This document shows positions 17,274-25,859 of a DNA stretch of 64,000 nucleotides, piece by piece. Position 1 is the first letter of the stretch. Each line of letters opens with the position of its first letter. The notes beneath the pieces were generated by a model. That model worked only from the letters and a program-made list of their open reading frames with translations, did not search any database and was not told where the DNA came from. The translations under genes and the position numbers were made by a program. Source of the stretch: Rhodovulum sp. ES.010 (lineage in GTDB: Bacteria > Pseudomonadota > Alphaproteobacteria > Rhodobacterales > Rhodobacteraceae); NCBI RefSeq assembly GCF_900142935.1, contig NZ_FSRS01000001.1, positions 2,552,001-2,616,000 of the forward strand. Direction: 5' to 3'.

Positions 17274-18825
17274 TCACGCGCCCCCCACGGTCGAAGACCC
17301 AGAACAGCGCGAGGCTGAGGGCCAGCAACACCAGCGCCGCGCCCGCCGCCGCCTCCATCCGGTAGGCGCCCATCAGCCGGTAGAGCTGCAGCGGCAGCGT
17401 CGCCTGGGACGGGTCGGCGAAAAGCGCAATCACGCCCAGATCGCCCATCGACAAGGCCGCCGACAGGCCCAGCGCGAACCCGATGGGCCGGCGCAACCGC
17501 GGCAGCAGAACGAGGCGCAGCCGCGCCATGCCGGTCATCCCGACGCTGTCGGCCAGACGGCCGAAGCCCGCCTCGGTCTCGGCCACGGCCGGCACCAGCG
17601 CGCGCAGCGCGAAGGGCAGGCTCATCGCCGCATTCACCAGCGCCGTGACCGGCAGCGCCAGCGCGACCGGGTCGGCCACCGGGTACAGCAGGATGAACAG
17701 CCCCGTCCCCATCACCAGCGGCGAGGCCGCGATCGACAGCGTGCCCGCCGCCTGCAGCGCCGCGCCCCGCGCACGCCCCAGCCGCGCCGCCGCCACCGCC
17801 ATCGGCAGCGCCAGCGCCAGCGTCAGCGCCGCCGAGCCCAGCGCGACGGCCAGCGACCGCAGCGCCGCCTGCCAGACCGAGGGCGGCAGCGCCGCGACCC
17901 CGCCGATCCCGCGCAGCAGGATCATCGCCAGGGGCAGGATCAGGAACAGCCCCGCCAGGGCCAGCCACGCGGTATCCTGCAGCCGAAGCGCCCGGCTGTC
18001 CGCGTCCCACCGCGCCACCGGCCTGTCGAGCCCCGCGCCGAAGCCCCCCGGCACCGTCACGGCAAGGGCCAGCACCGCGGCCAGCGCGCAAAGGCCGAAC
18101 TGCAGCAGCGACAGGAGCGCGGCATGGCCCAGGTCGAACTCGAACCGGAACGCCTGGTAGATCGCCAGTTCCACCGTGGTCGCCCGCGGCCCGCCCCCCA
18201 GCGTCAGCGCCACGGCGAAACTGGTGGTGCAGATCAGGAAGACGACCAGGAACGCCCCCGGCAGAACCGCGCGCAGCATCGGCCATTCCAGGCGCCGCGC
18301 GACCTCCCCCGGCCCGAAGCCCAGGGCGGCGGCCAGCCGGAACCGCTCGGCCGGGATCGCCAGCCAGCCTTGCAGGATCAGCCGGGTCGCCAGCGGCAGG
18401 TTGAAGAAGACATGCGCCAGCACGACCCCTTCCAGCCCGTAGATGTCGATGGGGCCGAGGCCGAACACCGCCAGCGCCCGGCTGACCAGCCCGCCCCGCC
18501 CGAACACCGCCAGCAGGCCGATGACCGCAACGATCACCGGCAGGATGAAGGGCGCGCCCAAGAGCGTGATCAGCAGCCCGCGCCCCGGGAACCGCCGCCG
18601 CGCCAGGGCACGCGCGACCGGCACCGCCAGGGCGACGCTCAGCGCCGCCGAGATCAGCGCCTGTGTCACCGTGAACCGCAGCGCCGCCCAGTCCGCCGGG
18701 CCAAGCGCCGCCGCCCCCTCGGCCCGCCAGGCCACCGCGCCAAGCGTGCCCAGCGTCAGCGCCAGCATCACCCCGCCGGCGCCGACCCCGGCCCACACCC
18801 CTAGCGGCTGAGCGCGGCGCGCCAT
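17260..18825 (-). CDS. thiP: Thiamine ABC transporter permease
   Basis: A 521-residue permease made of two fused binding-protein-dependent transport modules, each with about six helices and an EAA-like cytoplasmic loop. The first loop region follows LAIPAERFRLAAALGFGPGE and the second follows DSVGMTGMARLRLVLLP. It works with ThiB and ThiQ. Its start overlaps the end of thiB by 25 bases. Confidence 0.92.
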   Translation of the reverse strand: MARRAQPLGVWAGVGAGGVMLALTLGTLGAVAWRAEGAAALGPADWAALRFTVTQALISAALSVALAVPVARALARRRFPGRGLLITLLGAPFILPVIVAVIGLLAVFGRGGLVSRALAVFGLGPIDIYGLEGVVLAHVFFNLPLATRLILQGWLAIPAERFRLAAALGFGPGEVARRLEWPMLRAVLPGAFLVVFLICTTSFAVALTLGGGPRATTVELAIYQAFRFEFDLGHAALLSLLQFGLCALAAVLALAVTVPGGFGAGLDRPVARWDADSRALRLQDTAWLALAGLFLILPLAMILLRGIGGVAALPPSVWQAALRSLAVALGSAALTLALALPMAVAAARLGRARGAALQAAGTLSIAASPLVMGTGLFILLYPVADPVALALPVTALVNAAMSLPFALRALVPAVAETEAGFGRLADSVGMTGMARLRLVLLPRLRRPIGFALGLSAALSMGDLGVIALFADPSQATLPLQLYRLMGAYRMEAAAGAALVLLALSLALFWVFDRGGRVNAEA

Positions 18826-19793
18826 GCGGCCATCGCCTCGTCCCGAATGGCATCCGCCTCCCCGGCCGGAAGCAGAAGGGCGGTTTCGGGCCGGATCAGG
18901 GTCTCGAACCCGTCCGGCAGGCCGCCCTCGGGCGTCACCGCCGGATACATCCAGTTGGTCGTCGGGATCACCGACTGGAAGGCGTCGGACAGCATGAAGC
19001 CGAGGAAGGACCGCGCCAGGTCCGGCTGGTCCGAGCTGGCCACGCGCCCCGCCACCTCGATCTGCATGTAATGCCCTTCCTCGAACGCGGCGGCGGCCTT
19101 GGTCTCGTCGCCCTCCGCGATCAGGTGATAGGCGGGCGAGGTGGTGTAGCTCAGCACCATGTCGGCTTCGCCGTCGATGAACATGCCGTAGGCCTCGGAC
19201 CAGCCCTTGGTGACCGTCAACACATGCGGCGCAAGCCCCGCCCAGATCTCGGGCGCGCGGTCGCCATACGCGGCCTCGACCCAGTAGAGCAGGCCGAGCC
19301 CCGGCGTGGAACTGCGCGGGTCCTGGATCACGATCTTCAGATCGTCGGACGCGGCGGTCAGGTCCTCGAAGCTGCCGGGCACGTCCTCCAGCCGGGCGGT
19401 GTCGTAGACGAATGCGAAATAGCCCCAGTCATAGGGCAGGAAGGTCTCGTCCTGCCAGTCCACCGGAAGGTCGAGCTCCGGCGGCTCGATCCCGTGGGGC
19501 GCGAAGAGCCCGCTCTCCGCGGCCGCCGCGGTCAGGTTGGTGTCGAGCCCCAGCACGACATCCGCCTCGGTGCGCGCCCCTTCCAGCCGCAGCCGCGCCA
19601 GAAGCGCGGCGCTGTCGCCGGCCGCCACGAAGCGCAGGTCGCAGCCGCAGACCTCCTCGAAGGCGGCTTCCACCTGCGGCCCCGGCCCCCATTCGGAGAC
19701 GAAGCTGTCATAGGTATAGACGGTGAGCACGGGGGTTTGCGCCCAGGCCGCGCCGGCGCAGCACAGCCCCGCGGCGATGATCGGAAATCTCAT
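18801..19793 (-). CDS. thiB: Thiamine ABC transporter substrate-binding protein
   Basis: Periplasmic binding protein with a Sec signal (MRFPIIAAGLCCAGAAWAQ, cleavage after AWA). It continues TPVLTVYTYDSFVSEWGPG, the ThiB N-terminus, and includes NWMYPAV and DTNLTAAAAESGLFAPH. GGAGGAGG lies just upstream. It is the first gene of thiBPQ, and its leader carries a TPP riboswitch. Confidence 0.93.
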   Translation of the reverse strand: MRFPIIAAGLCCAGAAWAQTPVLTVYTYDSFVSEWGPGPQVEAAFEEVCGCDLRFVAAGDSAALLARLRLEGARTEADVVLGLDTNLTAAAAESGLFAPHGIEPPELDLPVDWQDETFLPYDWGYFAFVYDTARLEDVPGSFEDLTAASDDLKIVIQDPRSSTPGLGLLYWVEAAYGDRAPEIWAGLAPHVLTVTKGWSEAYGMFIDGEADMVLSYTTSPAYHLIAEGDETKAAAAFEEGHYMQIEVAGRVASSDQPDLARSFLGFMLSDAFQSVIPTTNWMYPAVTPEGGLPDGFETLIRPETALLLPAGEADAIRDEAMAAWRAALSR

Positions 19794-19845
19794 GGTCCTC
19801 CTCCTTTGCAGGGGCGGACGGGCAAGGGTGGATGTTCTCCATGGA

Positions 19846-19928
19846 CCTTCCCTCCGCCGGTTCTAACCGGGTCAGGTTCGACGGGTTCGCGCAGGCGCGC
19901 ATCTCAGCCCCATGGGGCACCCCGAGGT
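19846..19928 (-). promoter_or_regulatory. TPP riboswitch (THI element)
   Basis: On the minus strand the leader of thiB shows the conserved parts in order: CGGGGTGCCCC, GGCTGAGATG, ACCCGTCGAACCTGA, GGTTAGAACCGGCGGAGGGA. These form the thi-box pyrimidine and pyrophosphate sensor helices. Binding of TPP should switch off thiBPQ, probably at translation because the element ends near the thiB ribosome-binding region. Its distance from thiB (about 50 bases) fits that. Confidence 0.95.
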
Positions 19929-20029
19929 AAGCCGAACCCTAGAGCGCGCCCCCGCCCCGCGCAAGGGAAAGCGCTTGAGGGGGAAGGGCGGCACGGCTAT
20001 GCCGGAGGCGCTGAGAGGAGAGCCCGCCC

Positions 20030-21133
20030 ATGAGCCTCAACACGTTCGGCCACCTGTTCCGGGTCACCACCTGGGGCGAAAGCCACGGCCCCGCGCTGGG
20101 GGCCACGGTGGACGGCTGCCCGCCGGGCGTCGCGCTGGACGCGGGCGCGCTGCAACACTGGCTCGACCGCCGGAAGCCGGGGCAGTCCAAGTTCACCACC
20201 CAGCGGCGCGAGGCCGACGCGGTCGAAATCCTGTCGGGCGTGTTCGAGGGACAGACCACCGGCACGCCGATCCAGCTGATGATCCGCAACACCGACCAGC
20301 GGTCCAAGGATTACGGCGACATCGCCGAGAAATTCCGCCCCGGCCATGCCGACATCACCTACTGGCAGAAATACGGCATCCGCGACCATCGCGGCGGCGG
20401 CCGGTCATCGGCGCGCGAGACGGCGGCGCGGGTGGCCGCGGGCGGCGTGGCGCGGGCGGCGCTGGCGGCGCTTGCGCCCGGGGTCACGATCACCGGCTAC
20501 ATGGTGCAGATGGGGCCGCACGCCATCGACCGCGACCGCTTCGATTGGGCCGAAATCGGGTCGAATCCGTTCTGGGTCCCGGATGCGCAGGCCGCCGCCG
20601 ACTGGGCCGATTATCTCGACACGCTCCGCAAGGCGGGCAACTCGGTCGGGGCGGTGATCGAGGTCGCGGCCCAGGGCGTGCCCCCCGGCCTCGGCGCGCC
20701 GGTCTACGGCAAGCTCGACACCGATCTGGCGGCTGCGATGATGAGCATCAACGCGGTGAAGGGCGTCGAGATCGGCGAGGGCATGGCCGCGGCCGCGCTC
20801 ACCGGCAGCGCGAATGCCGACGAGATATTCATGGGCGAGGATGGCCGCCCGGCCTATTCCTCGAACCATGCCGGCGGCATCCTCGGCGGCATCTCGACCG
20901 GCCAGGAGATCGTGCTGCGCTTCGCGGTCAAGCCGACCTCCTCGATCCTGACGCCGCGCCGGACGATCACGAAGTCGGGCGAACCGGCCGAAATCGTCAC
21001 CAAGGGCCGCCACGACCCCTGCGTCGGCATCCGCGCGGTGCCGGTCGGCGAGGCGATGATGGCCTGCGTCCTGCTCGACCACCTGCTGCTGCACCGCGGC
21101 CAGGTGGGCGAAAACCGCGGGAAGATCGGCTAA
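20030..21133 (+). CDS. aroC: Chorismate synthase
   Basis: Last step of the shikimate pathway: EPSP to chorismate using reduced FMN. The 367-residue protein has [18 protein letters not shown] near the N-terminus, [32 protein letters not shown] and the C-terminal [20 protein letters not shown] lies about ten bases before the ATG. Its stop overlaps the stop of the convergent HEPN-type gene. Confidence 0.97.
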   Translation: MSLNTFGHLFRVTTWGESHGPALGATVDGCPPGVALDAGALQHWLDRRKPGQSKFTTQRREADAVEILSGVFEGQTTGTPIQLMIRNTDQRSKDYGDIAEKFRPGHADITYWQKYGIRDHRGGGRSSARETAARVAAGGVARAALAALAPGVTITGYMVQMGPHAIDRDRFDWAEIGSNPFWVPDAQAAADWADYLDTLRKAGNSVGAVIEVAAQGVPPGLGAPVYGKLDTDLAAAMMSINAVKGVEIGEGMAAAALTGSANADEIFMGEDGRPAYSSNHAGGILGGISTGQEIVLRFAVKPTSSILTPRRTITKSGEPAEIVTKGRHDPCVGIRAVPVGEAMMACVLLDHLLLHRGQVGENRGKIG

Positions 21134-21591
21134 CGGAACTTCAGCACGACGAAGGCCGCAAAAGCGCGGCGATCGGATTTCGGAACCCTCTGGAAGGCGC
21201 TTATCGCCTCCTCGACCCGTTTGATGAGGACAAGCACCTCGCTTCGCGTGAAGCGCGACCCGGGATCGTAATCGGCGCGATGCCGCGCGTCTTGCGCCTC
21301 TATGAAGAGAGCCGCGAAATCCTCAACATCCTTCGGGAATCTCTTGATCGTTCCGTTCTTGCATTGGTTCTTGGCCTGACCGTGGTCGATTGCACGATAG
21401 GCCTGCAACCAGGCCGGCTGCGAGCGCGCGCTCTTGGTGCTGCCGATGAGCATATCGGCGGTATTCCGGCACATCGCGTGGAAGACCGCATAATAGGCCG
21501 TGCTGACTGCGCGTTTCAGATCGGTCTGCCGGGGTTTCCCTGTAGCCTTGGCCAATCGTCTGGCCGTGGCAATGAGATCGGTCGGCTTCAG
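21130..21591 (-). CDS. HEPN-domain-like protein, probable second gene of a two-gene module
   Basis: A protein of 141-153 residues with the HEPN-type helix [17 protein letters not shown] and a later [13 protein letters not shown] stretch. The first ATG/GTG/TTG start in frame is TTG at 21555. The frame continues upstream as [17 protein letters not shown], a typical start for this family, up to CTG at 21591. That CTG overlaps the upstream gene's stop as CTGA, in the way ATGA coupling usually works, so a CTG start is proposed. No Rx4-6H ribonuclease motif is obvious. The two genes have lower GC than the flanks. A toxin-antitoxin role is inference. Confidence 0.55.
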   Translation of the reverse strand: MKPTDLIATARRLAKATGKPRQTDLKRAVSTAYYAVFHAMCRNTADMLIGSTKSARSQPAWLQAYRAIDHGQAKNQCKNGTIKRFPKDVEDFAALFIEAQDARHRADYDPGSRFTRSEVLVLIKRVEEAISAFQRVPKSDRRAFAAFVVLKFR

Positions 21592-21863
21592 GCCGCTTCC
21601 CCCTCGAAATCAGCCTGTGAGATGAATCGGGTGTAGGGGAAGCGCTCGTCTCCCAAGTCGAAGAGACGAGACCGAAGATGTCTCGTGATCCCTGACAGCT
21701 TCGCGGCGTCCAAATCCTTGATTTCGGAGTCGAAGACCACCCTGACGAAGAAGACCTGATCGCCGTCGTGATCTTGCCCTTCTTCGACATCGACCCGTAC
21801 GATCCTGACGTCCGCAAAGCGGTCACGAACCACTTCCTCGATGGCCTTTGCAATATTTTCCAT
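21588..21863 (-). CDS. Small partner protein of the HEPN-type gene, 91 aa
   Basis: A 91-residue acidic protein with no domain I can name. Visible features are a helix (NIAKAIEEVVRDRF), an alternating strand pattern (VRIVRVDVEEG, QVFFVRVVFDSE) and a conserved-looking ending RLFDLGDERFPYTRFIS. It has no nucleotidyltransferase GSxxxG/DxD motif, so it is not a standard MNT antitoxin. Its stop overlaps the proposed CTG start of the HEPN-like gene. No strong ribosome-binding site is seen. Confidence 0.6.
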   Translation of the reverse strand: MENIAKAIEEVVRDRFADVRIVRVDVEEGQDHDGDQVFFVRVVFDSEIKDLDAAKLSGITRHLRSRLFDLGDERFPYTRFISQADFEGEAA

Positions 21864-21928
21864 AGCTTTAGGCCCCGCTCTCCGCCGTGCGCGTCATTTT
21901 ATAACATGTAAGTCGTCTTGTGAATCCC

Positions 21929-22822
21929 TCAACGGCCCGTCGTTTTGACGGCGCTGAGCGTCTGCTTCGACAGCTGCACCGCGAGGATGCCGGCCATGAT
22001 CACCGCCACACCGGCCACGTCCAGCGGCCCCAGCCGTTCGCCCAGCAGGATCGCCGCGATCGTCACCCCGAAGAACGGGCTGAGAAAGTGGAAGGTCGCG
22101 GCCCGCACCGCGCCCACCCGGCGGACCAGCAGGAACCAGATCAGCGTCGCGATCAGGCCGGGGAACAGCGTGGTATAGGCGAAGGCCGCGATCAGCTTCC
22201 AGCTCCATGTAACGGCCCAGGTCTCGCCGGCGGCCAGGGCCGCGACCTCCAGCGCCGCCGCGCCCATCAGCATCTGCAGCCCCACGATCATCAGAACGTT
22301 GCCGCCCGAGGACGCGCTGCGCACGGCAAGCGTGGCGGCGGTCAGCGCGAAGACCCCGGCGATGCACAGCGCCAGCCCGTAGAGGTCCACCCCTTGCGTG
22401 ATCCGGCTGCCCATGATGATCGCGACACCCGCGAACCCGATGGCCAGCCCCAGCATGCCCAGCGGCCGCACCCGCTCGCCCAGCACGATCCAGCCGAACA
22501 GCGCGACCAGCAGCGGCATGGTCGAGGCGATGATCGCGGCCATCGACGCCTCCAGCGTCTGCATCGCGACGAAGTTCAGGCCGAGATAGAGACCGTTCTG
22601 CGCGATCCCGAACAGCGCGGTCGCCTGCCATTGCGCGCGGGTCAGCCGCCAGCTCTGCCCCAGCGCCAGCGCGATCCCCACGCCCAGGCACCCGGAAATC
22701 AGGAACCGCAGCGCGAGCGCGCTGAGCGGCGGCGCATCCGCCACGATGATCCGCGCCGAGGTGAAGGCCGAGGCCCAGATGAAGGCGAAGGCCAGCCCCA
22801 TCGCCAGCGCGCGGAAATCCAT
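21929..22822 (-). CDS. DMT-family (EamA) transporter
   Basis: A 297-residue inner-membrane protein of ten hydrophobic segments in two EamA repeats. The first begins LAMGLAFAFIWASAFTSARI; the second contains SWKLIAAFAYTTLFPGLIATL, VGAVRAATFHFLSPFFGV and LLGERLGPLDVAGVAVI. The family exports amino acids, metabolites or drugs; the substrate is unknown. GGGAGG lies upstream of the ATG. Confidence 0.85.
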   Translation of the reverse strand: MDFRALAMGLAFAFIWASAFTSARIIVADAPPLSALALRFLISGCLGVGIALALGQSWRLTRAQWQATALFGIAQNGLYLGLNFVAMQTLEASMAAIIASTMPLLVALFGWIVLGERVRPLGMLGLAIGFAGVAIIMGSRITQGVDLYGLALCIAGVFALTAATLAVRSASSGGNVLMIVGLQMLMGAAALEVAALAAGETWAVTWSWKLIAAFAYTTLFPGLIATLIWFLLVRRVGAVRAATFHFLSPFFGVTIAAILLGERLGPLDVAGVAVIMAGILAVQLSKQTLSAVKTTGR

Positions 22823-22831
22823 GCATCCTCC

Positions 22832-22863
22832 CGAAACGAAAAGGGTCGCCCATGGGCGACCCT
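22832..22863 (-). terminator. Rho-independent terminator after hup
   Basis: A 22-base perfect palindrome (AGGGTCGCCC / GGGCGACCCT) sits 36 bases beyond the hup stop and is followed on the minus strand by TTTTCGTTT. Confidence 0.8.
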
Positions 22864-22898
22864 ATACCGTTTGCCGATCCCGACAAATGTGCAAGCGC

Positions 22899-23186
22899 TC
22901 AGTCGTTGACGCTGTCCTTCAGCGCCTTGGCGATGGTCACCTTGACGACCTTGTCGGCCTCTTTCTTGAACTGCTCGCCGGTGGCGGGGTTGCGCACCAT
23001 GCGCTCGGGGCGTTCGCGGCAGTAGATCTTGCCCACACCCGGCAGGGTCACGGCACCGCCGGCCGCCACCTCGCGGGTGATGATTCCGGTGATCGCGTCC
23101 AGCGCGGTGGACGCGGTCTTCTTGTCGGCCCCCATCTCTTCGGCCAGGGCCGCAACCAGCTGGGTCTTGGTCATCGGTTTCGCCAT
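22899..23186 (-). CDS. hup: HU-family DNA-binding protein
   Basis: A 95-residue histone-like nucleoid protein that bends DNA as a dimer. It has the HU helix start KTQLVAALAEEMGADKKTAS, VTLPGVGKIYCRERPERMVRNPATGE (the DNA-binding beta arm with the conserved RNP) and a C-terminal lysine-rich helix. GAGGAGA precedes the ATG. It stands as a single gene with its own terminator. Confidence 0.93.
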   Translation of the reverse strand: MAKPMTKTQLVAALAEEMGADKKTASTALDAITGIITREVAAGGAVTLPGVGKIYCRERPERMVRNPATGEQFKKEADKVVKVTIAKALKDSVND

Positions 23187-23312
23187 GTACGGTCTCCTCG
23201 TCTTGCCCTCTATGGGGGCTCATTTGCGCAGAATAACGCGATATTGCGGATCAACACAACGATTTGTGGTCGAAAACCGTCCTTTCGGACGCATTTTGTG
23301 GGCATTTTCCGG

Positions 23313-24797
23313 CTAAAGGAACGCCGTTTCCTCGAAGCTGCGCAGTTTCCGGCTGTGGATGCGTTCCAGCGGCATGTCGCGCAGGAGTTCCATCGCGCGG
23401 ATCCCGATCGCCAGATGGCGCGACACCTGCGTCTTGTAGAAGTCGCTGGCCATGCCCGGCAGCTTCAATTCGCCATGCAGCGGCTTGTCCGAGACGCAGA
23501 GCAGCGTGCCGTAGGGCACCCGGAACCGGAACCCGTTGGCCGCGATCGTGGCGCTTTCCATGTCCAGCGCGATGGCGCGGGATTGCGACAGGCGCTGCAC
23601 CGGGCCGGACTGGTCGCGCAGCTCCCAGTTGCGGTTGTCGATGGTCGCCACGGTGCCGGTCCGCATGATCCGTTTCAGATCGAACCCTTCCAGCCGGGTG
23701 ATCTCCTCCACCGCGTCTTCGAGGGCCACCTGGATCTCGGCCAGCGCCGGGATCGGCACCCACACCGGCAGATCGTCGTCCAGCACGTGATCATCGCGCA
23801 GATAGCCATGGGCCAGCACGAAATCGCCCAGCCGCTGGGAATTCCGCAAGCCGGCGCAATGGCCGACCATGATCCAGGCATGCGGGCGCAGCACCGCGAT
23901 ATGGTCGGTCGCAGTCTTGGCGTTGGACGGCCCCACGCCGATATTGACCAGCGTCACGCCCTGACCGTCGGCCCGCTTCAGGTGAAAGGTCGGCATCTGC
24001 GGCAGCTTCGCGGGCATCGGCAGCGGATCGTCGGGCCCCGAGATCTCGGCATTGCCGGGGCCGACCAGCGCGACATAGCCGCTGTCGGGATCGCGCAGCG
24101 CGGCCCGGGCGAAGGCTTCGAACTCCTCGACATAGAACTGGTAGTTGGTGAACAGCACGTGGTTCTGGAAATGCTCGGGCGCGGTCGCGGTGTAATGCGC
24201 CAGCCGCGCCAGAGAATAGTCCACCCGCTGCGCGGTGAACGGCGCCAGCGGCCGCGGCGCACCCTCGGCGGGCTTCGCCAGGCCGTTGACGATGTCGTCG
24301 TTCGTGGTGGTCAGGTCCGGCACGTCGAAGAGATCGCGCAGCGGAAAGTCCAGCACCCCCTCTTGCGGCACGGTCAGACCGGCATCGCCGCCCACCGCGA
24401 AATGCACCGGGATCGGCGTGTCCGACGGCCCGATCACCACCGGCTGGCCGTGGTTCCCGACCAGAAGCCCGATCTGCTGGCGCAGGTAATTGGCGAAGAG
24501 GTCGGGCCGGGTCACCGTCGCGGCATAGGTGCCCGGCTCGGCCACGTGGCCGAAGCTCAGCCGGCTGTCCACCTGCGCATGGGTCGCGGTGGAAAACCGG
24601 ATCTCGGGATAGACGGCGCGGAACCGGGCGCGCGGGGTGCGGCCGGTCAGCGTTTCCCGGAACCGCGCGCGCAGGAATTCGGTCGCGGCGTCGTAGATCT
24701 CCACCAGCCGCGCGACCGCCGCCTCCGCATCGGTAAACGCCTCGGCTGCGGGCACATCCGGGCTCTCGACGGGCAGATCGACGGCGGTATCGGGCAT
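23313..24797 (-). CDS. amn: AMP nucleosidase
   Basis: Cleaves AMP to adenine and ribose 5-phosphate. The 494-residue length and features match the family: an N-terminal Amn domain followed by a phosphorylase-like catalytic domain. The latter contains NIGVGPSNAKTATDHIAVLRPHAWIMVGHCAG, ALDMESATIAANG and RVPYGTLLCVSDKPLHGE. The ATG at 24797 has only a weak GAGA upstream. It is divergent from the SDR gene at 24920. Confidence 0.93.
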   Translation of the reverse strand: MPDTAVDLPVESPDVPAAEAFTDAEAAVARLVEIYDAATEFLRARFRETLTGRTPRARFRAVYPEIRFSTATHAQVDSRLSFGHVAEPGTYAATVTRPDLFANYLRQQIGLLVGNHGQPVVIGPSDTPIPVHFAVGGDAGLTVPQEGVLDFPLRDLFDVPDLTTTNDDIVNGLAKPAEGAPRPLAPFTAQRVDYSLARLAHYTATAPEHFQNHVLFTNYQFYVEEFEAFARAALRDPDSGYVALVGPGNAEISGPDDPLPMPAKLPQMPTFHLKRADGQGVTLVNIGVGPSNAKTATDHIAVLRPHAWIMVGHCAGLRNSQRLGDFVLAHGYLRDDHVLDDDLPVWVPIPALAEIQVALEDAVEEITRLEGFDLKRIMRTGTVATIDNRNWELRDQSGPVQRLSQSRAIALDMESATIAANGFRFRVPYGTLLCVSDKPLHGELKLPGMASDFYKTQVSRHLAIGIRAMELLRDMPLERIHSRKLRSFEETAFL

Positions 24798-24919
24798 TGG
24801 CGGTCTCGTTCGGCAGGGCGCTTGCGTCCGGGCTCAACTCTCACGCTTTGGGTGCGCCGCGCAAGCCCCGGAACCGCGCGGGGTTGCCCCGCCGGCCCTG
24901 CGGACCCATTTTCTGCCCC

Positions 24920-25783
24920 ATGACAGACACTCTTCTTTCCATAGGTCACGGCTATTCCGCGCAGGCGCTGGCCGCCAGGCTCTGCCCCGGCTGGCGGGTC
25001 ATCGGCACCACGCGCGACGCGGCAAAGGCCGCGGCCCTCCGCGCCGCGGGGGTGGAGCCGCTGGTCTGGCCCGGCACCGACCTCGCGCCGGCGCTGGACC
25101 GCGCGACCCATCTGCTCAGTTCCGTTCCGCCGGGGCCCCAGGGCGACCCGGTCGTGGCGGAACTGGAGGCGCAGTTGCGCGCCGCGGATCACCTGGAATG
25201 GGTCGGATATCTCTCCACCACCGGGGTCTATGGCGACCATGACGGCGGCTGGGTGGACGAAAGCACACCGCTTTCCCCCACGACCTCGCGCGGGCAGGCC
25301 CGCGTCGCGGCCGAGGCGGCCTGGGCCGCGCTGGGTCTGCCGCTGCACATCTTCCGCTTGGCGGGTATCTACGGCCCTGGCCGCTCGCCGCTGGACCGCG
25401 TGCGCGCAGGCACCGCGCGGCGTATCGTCAAGCCGGGCCAGGTCTTTTCCCGCATCCATGTCGAGGACATCGCGCAGGTGCTGGCCGCCTCGATGGCCCG
25501 GCCACGGCCGGGCGCGGTCTACAATGTCGCCGATGACGAACCCGCCCCGCCGCAGGACGTGATCGCCTTCGCCGCGCGGATGCTGGGCCGGCCGCTGCCG
25601 CCGGAAACCCCCTTCGAAGAGGCCGACCTCAGCCCGATGGCGCGCAGCTTCTATGCCGAGTCCAAGCGGGTGGCGAACAACCGGATCAAGGCGGAACTGG
25701 GCGTTCACCTGCGCCACCCGGACTACCGCACCGGGCTCGCCGCCGAAGTCGAGACCGAACGCGACGCCCGCCGCAAGGCCTGA
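24920..25783 (+). CDS. NAD-dependent epimerase/dehydratase-like SDR protein
   Basis: A 287-residue extended-SDR protein. The N-terminal LLSIGHGYSAQALAARL is a modified Rossmann nucleotide loop (GHGYSA in place of GxxGxxG). TTGVYGDHDGGWVDE, the FRLAGIYGPGRSPLDRV segment, and FSRIHVEDIAQVL with YNVADDEPA follow, as in YeeZ-like proteins. The catalytic YxxxK is not obvious, so it may bind nucleotide without standard redox catalysis. The start lacks a clear Shine-Dalgarno sequence. Confidence 0.78.
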   Translation: MTDTLLSIGHGYSAQALAARLCPGWRVIGTTRDAAKAAALRAAGVEPLVWPGTDLAPALDRATHLLSSVPPGPQGDPVVAELEAQLRAADHLEWVGYLSTTGVYGDHDGGWVDESTPLSPTTSRGQARVAAEAAWAALGLPLHIFRLAGIYGPGRSPLDRVRAGTARRIVKPGQVFSRIHVEDIAQVLAASMARPRPGAVYNVADDEPAPPQDVIAFAARMLGRPLPPETPFEEADLSPMARSFYAESKRVANNRIKAELGVHLRHPDYRTGLAAEVETERDARRKA

Positions 25784-25859
25784 GCCGGGCGCGCGGCGGC
25801 CCGGCCATCCCGCCGGGAAACGCCCGCAACCGCCGGGCGCCCGTGGACCGTCCGGGCGG

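Noticed and set aside
16648..18804. 718-codon plus-strand open frame opposite thiQ and thiP
   Set aside because: The product is a low-complexity Gln/Arg/Pro repeat and the opposite strand encodes clear transporter proteins.
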